This document shows, piece by piece, positions 46,687-55,300 of a stretch of 64,000 bases of DNA. Position 1 is the first letter of the stretch. Each line of letters opens with the position of its first letter. Source of the DNA: an uncultured Campylobacter sp. (lineage in GTDB: Bacteria; Campylobacterota; Campylobacteria; Campylobacterales; Campylobacteraceae); NCBI RefSeq assembly GCF_938030145.1, contig NZ_CALHGM010000044.1, forward strand, positions 1 through 64,000, written 5' to 3'. Below the pieces are notes generated by a model that saw only the letters and a list, made by a program, of their open reading frames with translations, had not been told where the DNA came from and did no database searches. Position numbers and translations under genes: made by a program.

Positions 46687-48036
46687 ATGAAAAAGGATTA
46701 CATCTGCGTATTTGATTGCGAGACGATCCCAGACGTAGCGGCGTTGGTGCGGGTGCTGGATGAGGAAGCGATCGCGAGCTGCTTCGAGCCTTTCGATAAA
46801 AAAAGCTTCGCAAAGCTTATTGACGCGCAGGTCTCGCAAAAGATCGGCGGCGAGAAGCAAAGCGCGTCTTTAAATTTTGCTGTAAATTCGGCGAAGCAGA
46901 ATTTTAAAATAGAAAATTCCGAGCAAAATTCCGCGCCTCAAAATTTTATGCAACAAGATGCTGCGCTTCAAAGCTTCGCGAGCGAAAATTCCGCATCGAA
47001 TTCCACAGAGCAAAATTTCGCATCGCAAAATACGGCGTCTAAAAATTCCGCGTCGTTAAATTTAACCTACGACGATATCGCGCCTCAAAGCTCCGCGGCA
47101 CAGAGCGTCGCGGTAGAAAATTCCGCGCTCCGAAGCCCTGTGCCTCAGAATTTCGCGGCGGAAAGCTCTACGCCTCAAAGCTCCGCATCCCAAAGCTTAA
47201 AGAGCGAAAATCTCGCTTCAAATTCTGCGCAAGATCCCGCGTTAAACGCGCTAAATTTTAAAATTTACGGCGAGCAATTGATCTTTAACGCGGATAAAAG
47301 CAAAATTTTAAACCACAAATTGCTCTCGCTTAGGGCGATGGAGATTTTCAAAGAAAAAACCGGCAGCGAATTCCTGCCCGTCTGCTTCCATCGCGTCGTT
47401 AGCATTAGCGCCGTGATGGCGGACGGATTCGGCAGGTTTTTGCGCGTCTCGACGCTTGAGGGCGAGAACGAGCGCGATAAGATCGCAAAATTCCTAGCCT
47501 TCATCGAGGATTTTAATCCGCGGCTAGTGAGCTTCAACGGGCGCGGGTTCGATCTGCCGATGATTATGGCGCGCGCGATGTGCTATGATCTAAGCGCCGC
47601 GGCGTATTTTGAGACGAACGATCGCGATAACAACAAGAGCAAATGGGAGAACTACCGCAGCCGTTACGACGGGCGGTTTCATCTGGATCTGCTCGATCAC
47701 ATCAGCGATTTTGGCGCCGTTCGTGGGCTCAAGCTCGATCATATCTGCGCTAGCGTGGGCTTGCCGGGCAAATACGACGTACACGGCGATCAGGTCCTGC
47801 AGCTGTATTACGCGGGCGAGCAGACCAAGATCGACGAGTACTGCAGATCCGACGTGCTCAACACCTACTGGCTATTTTTGAAATACGAGCTTTTGCGCGG
47901 CAAGATCACCAAGGATGATTATCTAAATTACATCGCGGTGATGGGCGAATTTTTGCAAAAAGAGTGCGCGCAAATGAGCTATACGCCCGTTTTTTGCGAC
48001 TTTATAGAAAAGGAGCTAGCGGCATATGCGAAGTAA
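46687..48036 (+). CDS. Predicted 3'-5' exonuclease, PolB type, with Asn/Ser-rich insert
   Basis: A 449-residue protein of the DnaQ-like exonuclease fold related to the PolB proofreading domain. Exo I: VFDCETIPD near 8-16. Exo II region: VSFNGRGFDLPMIMARAM. Exo III region: YCRSDVLNTYWLF. Residues 59-190 are a low-complexity insert of repeated Q/E/K-N-S-A and N-F/L units between Exo I and the rest; without it the enzyme would be about 310 residues. The start is the ATG after AAGGAGCTTG. The gene overlaps the ligase start by 11 bases. Confidence 0.85.
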   Translation: MKKDYICVFDCETIPDVAALVRVLDEEAIASCFEPFDKKSFAKLIDAQVSQKIGGEKQSASLNFAVNSAKQNFKIENSEQNSAPQNFMQQDAALQSFASENSASNSTEQNFASQNTASKNSASLNLTYDDIAPQSSAAQSVAVENSALRSPVPQNFAAESSTPQSSASQSLKSENLASNSAQDPALNALNFKIYGEQLIFNADKSKILNHKLLSLRAMEIFKEKTGSEFLPVCFHRVVSISAVMADGFGRFLRVSTLEGENERDKIAKFLAFIEDFNPRLVSFNGRGFDLPMIMARAMCYDLSAAAYFETNDRDNNKSKWENYRSRYDGRFHLDLLDHISDFGAVRGLKLDHICASVGLPGKYDVHGDQVLQLYYAGEQTKIDEYCRSDVLNTYWLFLKYELLRGKITKDDYLNYIAVMGEFLQKECAQMSYTPVFCDFIEKELAAYAK

Positions 48037-48880
48037 AATTTTTAAAATTTTAAAAGGCGCGGTTTTTTGCGCGCTGTTTTTGGCCTGCGGCGCGGTCGCG
48101 GACGAGGCTAAATTTAAACCGATGCTGCTTAAAGAGTACGTCCCCGGCATGAATATCACGGGCTGGGTGATCAGCGAGAAGCTAGACGGCGTGCGCGCGA
48201 TCTGGGACGGCAAAAATCTGCGCTCCAGACGCGGCAAGATCATAAACGCCCCCGAGGGCTGGAGCGCGGGCTTTCCGACGTTTTTCGTGGACGGCGAGCT
48301 ATACACGGCGCGCGGGGAGTTTGAGCAGCTCGTATCGATAGTATCTTCTAGCGTGCCCGATGAGCGCTGGAGCAGGGTGAAATTTTACGCCTTCGATCTA
48401 CCGAAGGAGCAAAAAAATTTAAGCGCGAAGATGGAAATTTTAAGAAATTTTATCGCCTCAAGCGGCACGCAAAATTTACTGATCGTGCAGCAAACTCCGG
48501 TAAGCACGCACGCCGACGTGCAGGCGTATTTTGATCGCGTCATCGCCTCTGGCGGCGAGGGCGTCGTGCTGCGCGATCCAAACGCGCTTTATGAGAGCGG
48601 GCGCAGCGATAAAATTTTAAAATACAAAAAGACGCACGATAGCGATTGCAAGGTCGTAAAAATCAACCCGGGCTACGGCAAAAACGAGGGCAAGATGGGT
48701 TCGCTTAGCTGCGTGGATCTACGTAGCGGAGCGAAATTTAAAGTAGGTACGGGCTTTAGCGACGAGATGCGGGCAAATCCGCCTAAGGTGGGCACGATCA
48801 TCACCTATCAATACCAAAATTTAACCCGCGAGAAAAAGCCGCGCTTCCCCGTATTTTTGCGCGTGCGACCGGCGATTTAA
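48026..48880 (+). CDS. Exported ATP-dependent DNA ligase (LigE-type)
   Basis: A 284-residue minimal ligase: signal peptide (residues 1-25, GAVFCALFLACGAVADEA), an adenylation domain with catalytic Lys52 in SEKLDGVRAIWDG, FFVDGELYTARGEFEQL, GEGVVLRDPNA and KYKKTHDSD, and a C-terminal OB fold. Lig E enzymes work in the periplasm and have been linked to handling of extracellular or incoming DNA. The LFLAC context may even be a lipobox. It overlaps the exonuclease by 11 bases, so a nuclease and a ligase are made together. Confidence 0.92.
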   Translation: MRSKIFKILKGAVFCALFLACGAVADEAKFKPMLLKEYVPGMNITGWVISEKLDGVRAIWDGKNLRSRRGKIINAPEGWSAGFPTFFVDGELYTARGEFEQLVSIVSSSVPDERWSRVKFYAFDLPKEQKNLSAKMEILRNFIASSGTQNLLIVQQTPVSTHADVQAYFDRVIASGGEGVVLRDPNALYESGRSDKILKYKKTHDSDCKVVKINPGYGKNEGKMGSLSCVDLRSGAKFKVGTGFSDEMRANPPKVGTIITYQYQNLTREKKPRFPVFLRVRPAI

Positions 48881-48890
48881 TCTAAGGGGC

Positions 48891-48896
48891 TATAAT
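48891..48896 (+). promoter_or_regulatory. -10 box of the pgl operon promoter
   Basis: TATAAT in GGCTATAATCGCAT, 37 bases before the galE/gne ATG and directly after the ligase stop. It is the probable main promoter of the glycosylation operon. Confidence 0.6.
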
Positions 48897-48932
48897 CGCA
48901 TATTTTGATAAATTTGATCCGAAGGAGAAGAG

Positions 48933-49922
48933 ATGAAAATTTTAATCACCGGCGGCGCGGGATACATCGGCAGCCACGTCGCAAAGGCGCTTTTAGAAGC
49001 GAACCGCCACGACGTCGTCATACTGGATAATCTTTGCAAAGGCTCGATGCGAGCGATCGAGGCGCTTCGCAAAATAGGCGAGTTTGAGTTCGTGCAGGAA
49101 AGCCTAGAAAACACCCCTGCGATCGAGAAGCTTTTTAAGCGCGAGAAGTTTGATGCGATCATTCACTTTGCGGCGTTTATCGAGGTTTTTGAAAGCACGC
49201 AAAATCCGCTAAAATACTATCTAAACAACACCGCAAACGCGATGAATTTGATCGCGCTTGCGAACAAATACGGCGTGAAAGACTTTATCTTTAGCTCCAC
49301 TGCGGCGACCTACGGCGAGCCCGACATCCCGCAGGTAAGCGAGGAAACTCCGCAAAATCCGATCAATCCGTACGGCAGAAGCAAGCTGATGGTCGAGTGG
49401 GTGCTAAAAGACGCGGCTGCGGCAAATCCGAATTTTAAATATGGAATTTTGCGCTACTTCAACGTTGCAGGTGCGGCTAGCGACGGCACGATCGGGCAAA
49501 ACTACCCGAACGCGACGCATCTAATTAAGGTTGCAACCCAAACGATCGTCGGCAAGCGCGATAAGATGAGCATTTTCGGCGATGATTACGACACCAAGGA
49601 CGGCACCTGCATACGCGATTACATCCACGTAGAGGACCTTGCAAGCGCGCATCTGGCGGTGCTTGATTATCTACAAAGCGGTGAGAGCGCGGTTTTTAAC
49701 GTAGGCTACGGCACGGGCTTTAGCGTAAAAGAGGTCGTCAATGAAGCTAAAAAAGTAAGCGGTGTAAATTTTAAAGTGGAGATCGCTCCGCGCAGAGCGG
49801 GGGATCCTGCCTGCCTCATTTCAAACGCCGATAAAATTCGCACCAAAACCTCTTGGCATCCCGAGCACGAGAGCCTGGATGAGATCATCCTAAGCGCGCT
49901 TAATTGGGAAAAGAAGCTCTAG
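48933..49922 (+). CDS. galE: UDP-glucose/UDP-GlcNAc 4-epimerase
   Basis: Extended short-chain dehydrogenase interconverting UDP-Glc/Gal and, in C. jejuni (Gne), UDP-GlcNAc/GalNAc. A 329-residue protein with NAD motif GGAGYIGSHVAKAL, TAATYGEPD, catalytic Tyr-x3-Lys in NPYGRSKLMVEW, and a normal C-terminus. GGAGAAG precedes the ATG. As first gene of the pgl locus, the same place as gne in C. jejuni, it likely supplies UDP-GalNAc for PglA, PglJ and PglH-like enzymes. Confidence 0.93.
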   Translation: MKILITGGAGYIGSHVAKALLEANRHDVVILDNLCKGSMRAIEALRKIGEFEFVQESLENTPAIEKLFKREKFDAIIHFAAFIEVFESTQNPLKYYLNNTANAMNLIALANKYGVKDFIFSSTAATYGEPDIPQVSEETPQNPINPYGRSKLMVEWVLKDAAAANPNFKYGILRYFNVAGAASDGTIGQNYPNATHLIKVATQTIVGKRDKMSIFGDDYDTKDGTCIRDYIHVEDLASAHLAVLDYLQSGESAVFNVGYGTGFSVKEVVNEAKKVSGVNFKVEIAPRRAGDPACLISNADKIRTKTSWHPEHESLDEIILSALNWEKKL

Positions 49923-50003
49923 GTTCTAGCGTGAAAGTGCGATTTGAAATTTTAAAATTTTACTCTGCCGTGTTTAATAGCGGCGAGCAAAAGGAAGCCT
50001 TGT

Positions 50004-51542
50004 TTGCTTAAAATTCTAAACGCCCCCGAAGCCGCGCAGCGTAAGCTCGGCGTCGTGCTATCGTATGTAAATATCTTTGTTTCTACGATACTTACTTTGG
50101 TTTATACGCCGTTTTTTCTGCGGGCGCTGGGGCAGAGCGAGTTTGGGCTGTATTCTTTAGCTAGCAGCGTTATTGGCTATTTAGCGATTTTGGATTTAGG
50201 CTTTGGCAACGCCGTGACGGTCTATACCGCCAAATACGTCTCAAGCGGCGAAGTGGAGCGCATGCATAAGCTGCACGGCACGATTTTTAGCGTGTATTTA
50301 GCAATGAGCGCGGTGATCGTGCTTGCAGGAGCTGCGCTGCTAGCCAATCTGCACGCGATTTTTGGCGCTAAGCTAAGCGCTAGTGAGATGGGCGAAATTC
50401 GCATTATGCTAATGCTACTAACTGTAAATTTAGCGATTAGCTTTCCTTTTAGCATCTATTCGTCGATCCTTACGGCGCATGAGAATTTCGTATTTATCAA
50501 GCTAGTTGGGATCTTTCGTACGATCGCTCTGCCGCTAGCTGCGGTGCCTGCGCTACTTTTGGGATATAAGGCTATCGCGATCGTAATCATCGCTACGGTG
50601 GTAAATTTAATCTGCGTCGCGGCAGATTTCATCTACTGCAAGCGCAAAGTCTCGCCCGTGATAAGCGTGCGAAATTTTGACGCCTCCACGCTTAAGCAAA
50701 TTTTTGGCTACTCGTTTTTTATATTTTTAGGCATCGTAGTCGATCAAGTAAACTGGAACGTCGATAATTTTATCTTAGGCGCGGTTGCAGGCGCTACGGC
50801 GGTCTCCACGTATGCCGTAGCAAGCACGATAAATGCCACTTTCGTCACGCTTTCGCTCACCATTAGCGGCGTAATGCTTCCTAAAATCGCCAAAATGGTC
50901 TCTGCGAACTACACCGATTCCGAGCTTAGCGCGGAATTTATCAAAATAGGCAGGCTGCAATTTTACGTGATATTTTTTATTGCGTCGCTTTTGGTGATTT
51001 TTGGGCGAGAGTTTATCGTGCTATGGGCTGGCGCAAATTATGAAATTTCATACGCAATCGCGCTTATTTTGGTGCTTCCAGTAAGCGTGCCGTTGATTCA
51101 AAATTTAGGCCTAGCTGTGCTTCAGGCAAAAAACAAAGTCAAATTTCGCTCAATCGCCGCGTTTTGCGTCACGCTCGTAAACATCGCTATTTCTATCCCG
51201 CTAGCTAAGGCTTACGGAGGCGTGGGCGCTGCGTGCGGCACGGCTTTTGCGATCACCTTGTTAAATATCTGCGTGATGAATATCTACTATGCTCGTGTAA
51301 TCGGACTTGACATCGCTAAATTTTGGCGAAATATCGGCGCGATGGTAGTAAAATTTGCTCCCGCAATCGCAGCAAGCCTAGCGATAAATTACGCATTAGG
51401 CTTGCACGGAGTGAGCTTTTTGCTAATTTGCGGCGGGCTTTATTCGGCTATGTTTGTGCTAAGCGCGTATTTTTGGGCGATGAACGACTATGAGCGCGCG
51501 ATTTTTGGCGGCATTACGGCTAAGATAAGGAGGCGGGCTTGA
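50004..51542 (+). CDS. Wzx-type lipid-linked oligosaccharide flippase
   Basis: A 512-residue polytopic protein with about 12-14 membrane segments (e.g. VNIFVSTILTLVYTPFFLRA, VVLSYV) of the polysaccharide transport/MATE-like Wzx family. There is no Walker A or ABC signature, so it is not PglK, the ABC flippase at this place in C. jejuni. It presumably turns the undecaprenyl-linked glycan to the periplasm for PglB. Start is TTG after AAAAGGAAGCC. It overlaps the next gene by four bases (TTGA). Confidence 0.88.
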   Translation: MLKILNAPEAAQRKLGVVLSYVNIFVSTILTLVYTPFFLRALGQSEFGLYSLASSVIGYLAILDLGFGNAVTVYTAKYVSSGEVERMHKLHGTIFSVYLAMSAVIVLAGAALLANLHAIFGAKLSASEMGEIRIMLMLLTVNLAISFPFSIYSSILTAHENFVFIKLVGIFRTIALPLAAVPALLLGYKAIAIVIIATVVNLICVAADFIYCKRKVSPVISVRNFDASTLKQIFGYSFFIFLGIVVDQVNWNVDNFILGAVAGATAVSTYAVASTINATFVTLSLTISGVMLPKIAKMVSANYTDSELSAEFIKIGRLQFYVIFFIASLLVIFGREFIVLWAGANYEISYAIALILVLPVSVPLIQNLGLAVLQAKNKVKFRSIAAFCVTLVNIAISIPLAKAYGGVGAACGTAFAITLLNICVMNIYYARVIGLDIAKFWRNIGAMVVKFAPAIAASLAINYALGLHGVSFLLICGGLYSAMFVLSAYFWAMNDYERAIFGGITAKIRRRA

Positions 51543-53161
51543 GCTTCAATGTAATTAGCGAAGTGGTTACGAAAGACCGCTGTATCGGCTGCGGCGTCTG
51601 CGCGAGCAGCTGCCCTTTTATCGTGCTAAAAATGCGGCTTGGGGGCAATGGATTTTACGCGCCCGAGGAGGGCGAAGGGTGTCGCGACAAATGCGATATT
51701 TGTCTAAAAGTCTGCCCGTTTTACGAAAAAGATACGCTTGAAAATGAGCTAAATTCTAAATCATACTCAGAGCTGGAAAGCTTTAGCCCTGATTTTGGTA
51801 GGTTTTTAGCCACTTACAAATTCTACAAAAAAGATGAAGCGCAGCGCCTAAGCAGTGCAAGCGGCGGCGCGGGAGATTATATTTTTCGCGAGCTTTTTGC
51901 GCGCGGGCTCATTGATTACGCGATTTGCGCTGTGCCTGCGGACGAGGGGGATTTTATAGCCCAAAATTCCAAGCGTGATTTTTCTGCCTGCAATAATTTA
52001 GCGCAGCCACAGAATTTGCAAAATTCCGCAACCAAAAATTCCGAACAGAATTCCGCAATTCCGAATTTAACGCAGAATTTGGCGGACGATGATTCTATAA
52101 ATTTCACGAGTGCGCAAAATTCCTTTTGCGAAAATTTTACGCAGAATTCCGTGCAGAATTTTACAAATGAAAATTTCGCACAGAATTCTAAAGCTTCTTG
52201 TGAAAATTCCGTATCAGCGCAGGATTTTGTTTGCGAGAATTCCAAAAACGCGCGAAATTATGCGGGCAAAAATTCCGTGCCATTATTTAAATTTAGCGTG
52301 ATAAAAAATGCCGATGAGCTTACTCGTGCGCGCTCGTCCGCTTACTATCCGCTCACGCTTGAAGCAGTGCTAAAGGAGATGTCGCGCCGCGAGGGCAGAT
52401 ACGCGATCAGCGCGCTGCCGTGCTTTGCTAAGGCTTTAAAGCTTGCTGCGAGTAAAAATCCGCGCCTTAAATCCCGCATAAGCTTTATTGTCGGGCTGGT
52501 TTGCGGACAGGGCAAGGGTGCTGGTTTCACGCATAAGCTGGCAGATCTTGCGTTTAAAGAGCGTAAGCAGCTCGCGGCAGTTAATTACAGATATAAAATC
52601 GCGGGCAAAAGCGCGATGAGCTTTGGTTTTAAATTCCGCGCTACAGACGGCAGCGAGGCGATAGACGATCGCAGCAGTAGCGCCTTTGCCTACTGGAGTT
52701 CGCGCGCTTTTACGCCGCTTGCATGCAATGCTTGCACCGACGTTTTTGCCAAATGCGCCGACGTTGTGCTGATGGATGCGTGGCTGCAAAGCGAAATAAG
52801 CGAGTGGCGCGGCACATCGCTCGTAATTACGCGCGCAGCTCAGATCGACGCGCTGTTTTCGCAGCCTACGAAGCAGGCACGCGAGGCGATTTTTTGCGAG
52901 CGGATATCCGCAGCAGAGGTACAGCGCTCGCAACAAAGCCAGGTAAAGTGCAAAAACGAAATTTTCTACGGCGCGAAAAATCCGCTTAAGCGTTACATCT
53001 TGCGCCAGAAGCTTCAGATCCAGCGATATAGCGCTACGCATTTTGATTGCGATGATTTCATCGCTGCTAGGCTTAAAAAAATTGCCGCTGCGAATAAAGC
53101 GCTAGCGCTTTTGGCGCTACCAAAGATCGCGGCATATAAAATTTATAGGAAGTTTGCATGA
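51539..53161 (+). CDS. FrhB-like (F420 hydrogenase beta) iron-sulfur protein with insert
   Basis: A 540-residue protein. Residues 15-26 (CIGCGVCASSCP) and 48-60 (C-x3-C-x2-C-x3-CP) are two [4Fe-4S] motifs. The rest matches the coenzyme F420 hydrogenase/dehydrogenase beta family, with SSASGGAGDYIFRELF and AISALPCFAKALKLA. Such proteins occur in polysaccharide loci beside pyruvyl transferases, with unclear redox roles. Residues 141-248 are an Asn/Ser/Phe-rich low-complexity insert in the middle of the domain. Start TTG follows AAGGAGGCGGGC. Confidence 0.85.
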   Translation: MSFNVISEVVTKDRCIGCGVCASSCPFIVLKMRLGGNGFYAPEEGEGCRDKCDICLKVCPFYEKDTLENELNSKSYSELESFSPDFGRFLATYKFYKKDEAQRLSSASGGAGDYIFRELFARGLIDYAICAVPADEGDFIAQNSKRDFSACNNLAQPQNLQNSATKNSEQNSAIPNLTQNLADDDSINFTSAQNSFCENFTQNSVQNFTNENFAQNSKASCENSVSAQDFVCENSKNARNYAGKNSVPLFKFSVIKNADELTRARSSAYYPLTLEAVLKEMSRREGRYAISALPCFAKALKLAASKNPRLKSRISFIVGLVCGQGKGAGFTHKLADLAFKERKQLAAVNYRYKIAGKSAMSFGFKFRATDGSEAIDDRSSSAFAYWSSRAFTPLACNACTDVFAKCADVVLMDAWLQSEISEWRGTSLVITRAAQIDALFSQPTKQAREAIFCERISAAEVQRSQQSQVKCKNEIFYGAKNPLKRYILRQKLQIQRYSATHFDCDDFIAARLKKIAAANKALALLALPKIAAYKIYRKFA

Positions 53162-54219
53162 AGATCGGGATTTTTACCCTGCCGCTAGTAAATAATTACG
53201 GCGGAATTTTACAAGCTTACGCGCTAAGCCGCGTGCTAGTGAGGCTAGGGCATGAGCCGTGGCTCATAAACTTGCGCCTGCAAAGAAGTAAACTATCGAT
53301 TGCGTATATTAAATTTTTAGTGGCATGCGCGCTTAAAAAGGAGCTTTGCGGCGCGAAATTTAATCCCTCTTACGAGCGCGATACTAGCGAGTTTGTAGCG
53401 GAAAATATCCCTTTAACCGCGCCTGTTTGCACGCCTGCGGATTTAAAGGCGCTGTGCGAGAAAGAACGCTTTGAAGCGGTGATTTTAGGAAGCGATCAGG
53501 TTTTTCGCCCTAGCTATTTTGCGGATTTTGCAGATTGCTTTAGCCTTGGATTTTTGCCGCCTAACTGCACGCGGATCGCCTATGCTGCAAGCTTCGGCGG
53601 AGATAGGCTCTGTGGGCTTAAAAATCCCGCAGATTTAAAAGCTCACGCTGCAAATTTGGCTAAATTTAAAGCTATTTCGGTGCGCGAGCGTGATGGTGTA
53701 AAGCTTGCACGCGAATGCTTTGGCGTAGATGCGCACTGGGTACTGGATCCTACGCTTTTGGCTAACAAAGAGATTTACGATAAATTTTTAAGCCATGCGC
53801 CAAAGCGCAAGGGCTTTGCCTATATCCTAGATCCATCGCCTCGCTCAGAAGCGGCGATAGAGCTACTAAAGAAGCAAAGCGGACTAGAGATAGATGAGGT
53901 GAACGACCGCGGCAACCGCATCGGCATAAAAGCGTGGCTAAGCGCTATTGCAGGCGCGGAGTTTGTGCTAACCGACTCATTTCACGGCTGCGTATTTTCT
54001 ATAATCTTTAATAAGCCGTTTTTTGTGCTCGTTAACGCTAGTCGCGGCGCGTCGCGCTTTAGCTCGCTTTTGGGCTTATTCGGGCTTGAAAATAGGGCTT
54101 TGCAAGATCCCAAAGACGCGCGCTTGGACGCGACTATCGATTGGGATGGCGTAAATGAGGCGTTGCGCCGTAAAAGAGAGGACTCGATGAAATTTTTAAA
54201 AACAAGTTTAGGCTCATAA
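53158..54219 (+). CDS. Polysaccharide pyruvyl transferase family protein
   Basis: A 353-residue protein of the CsaB/WcaK family, which adds ketal-linked pyruvate from PEP to sugars. Visible motifs: NNYGGILQAYALSRVL near 13, AVILGSDQVFRPSYF near 103, ISVRERDGVKLA, and the active-site DSFHGCVFSIIFNKPF near 275. It starts four bases inside the preceding gene (ATGA). Coupled with the FrhB-like gene it should modify the glycan; the target sugar cannot be read from sequence. Confidence 0.9.
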   Translation: MKIGIFTLPLVNNYGGILQAYALSRVLVRLGHEPWLINLRLQRSKLSIAYIKFLVACALKKELCGAKFNPSYERDTSEFVAENIPLTAPVCTPADLKALCEKERFEAVILGSDQVFRPSYFADFADCFSLGFLPPNCTRIAYAASFGGDRLCGLKNPADLKAHAANLAKFKAISVRERDGVKLARECFGVDAHWVLDPTLLANKEIYDKFLSHAPKRKGFAYILDPSPRSEAAIELLKKQSGLEIDEVNDRGNRIGIKAWLSAIAGAEFVLTDSFHGCVFSIIFNKPFFVLVNASRGASRFSSLLGLFGLENRALQDPKDARLDATIDWDGVNEALRRKREDSMKFLKTSLGS

Positions 54220-54220
54220 A

Positions 54221-55300
54221 ATGAAAATAGCTATGGTAATTTCTGCTTTAGGCAAGGGCGGTGCCGAGCGCGTGCTAAGCGTGCTGGCAAATTTTTTCTG
54301 CCGCGAGAATGAAGTCTGTGTGATAAAATTTGACGCAGATGAGCCGTTTTACGCGCTAGATCCTAAGATCGAGCTTATTAGCTTGGATTTAGGAGTAGGC
54401 GATTTAGGAGTATTTGGCAATATAAAAAAGCGCTACGATAAAATTTTAGCCTTGCATAGGCTTCTAAAAAGTCGTAAATTTGACGTAGTAATCTCGTTTT
54501 TAGATAATACCAATGTCCTTACGCTGATCGCAAATCTAGGAGTCGGGCAGAAAATCATCGTCTCCGAACACACCAATCATCGCTTTTTAAAAAGTCCGAT
54601 TTGGCGCGCGCTAAAGCGGATCTTTTATCCGCGAGCTGCAGGTCTTAGTGTGCTTAGTAAATTCGATCTGGATCATTACACATATGTGCAAAATCGCGTG
54701 ATTATGCCTAATCCGATGTTTGAGATTAGCCATGCTAAAGATGCTCGCCCGCCTAAAGAAAATATCATCCTAGCAGCCGGCCGGCTCAATGTCTATAAGG
54801 GCTTTGATGTCCTTCTTAAGGCGCTTGCGCTTATAGATTTCAATCTTTTAAAAGAGTGGAAGGTGGTGATCGCAGGCGACGGAGAGGAGCGAAAGAGCCT
54901 TGAAAGCCTAGCTGCGAAGCTGCGCTTAAACGTGCAGTTTATCGGCTTTGTGCGCGATATCGAAAGCTTATATGAACGCGCTAAAATCGTAGTCGTAACC
55001 TCCAAGATGGAGGGCTTTTGTAATATTTTGATGGAGAGTATATTTTTCGGCACCGCTAGAATTTCTACAGATTGCATCGCAGGTCCTAGCGAACTTATAA
55101 GCGACGGCGTGGATGGGTTTTTGTGCCCTGTAGGCGATAGCGCGAGCATCGCAAAAAAGCTTGAAATTCTAATGAGTGACGAAAAGCTGCGCGAGCGGCT
55201 CGTGCAAAACGCCTCCAAGCGCGAGGAGAGCTTTAAAATTGAAACGATCGGGCGACGCTGGCTGGATTTCATAGCCGCTACGATACACAGGGAGGAATAA
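54221..55300 (+). CDS. Glycosyltransferase family 4, PglH-like
   Basis: A 359-residue cytoplasmic GT4 with N-terminal GKGGAERVLSVLANFFCREN, the SFLDNTNV motif, AAGRLNVYKGFDVLLKAL, and the nucleotide-binding EGFCNILMESIFFG. Sequence pattern is close to C. jejuni PglH (GalNAc polymerase), for example EVCVIKFDADEPFYAL. A second PglH-like gene lies at 56562. It starts one base after the pyruvyl transferase stop and overlaps the next gene by one base. Confidence 0.88.
   Translation: MKIAMVISALGKGGAERVLSVLANFFCRENEVCVIKFDADEPFYALDPKIELISLDLGVGDLGVFGNIKKRYDKILALHRLLKSRKFDVVISFLDNTNVLTLIANLGVGQKIIVSEHTNHRFLKSPIWRALKRIFYPRAAGLSVLSKFDLDHYTYVQNRVIMPNPMFEISHAKDARPPKENIILAAGRLNVYKGFDVLLKALALIDFNLLKEWKVVIAGDGEERKSLESLAAKLRLNVQFIGFVRDIESLYERAKIVVVTSKMEGFCNILMESIFFGTARISTDCIAGPSELISDGVDGFLCPVGDSASIAKKLEILMSDEKLRERLVQNASKREESFKIETIGRRWLDFIAATIHREE

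Noticed and set aside
46620..46718. 32-codon frame before the exonuclease
   Set aside because: No ribosome binding site, and it runs into the exonuclease gene in another frame.
50004..51542. PglK assignment by position
   Set aside because: The protein has no Walker A or ABC signature and looks like a Wzx flippase.
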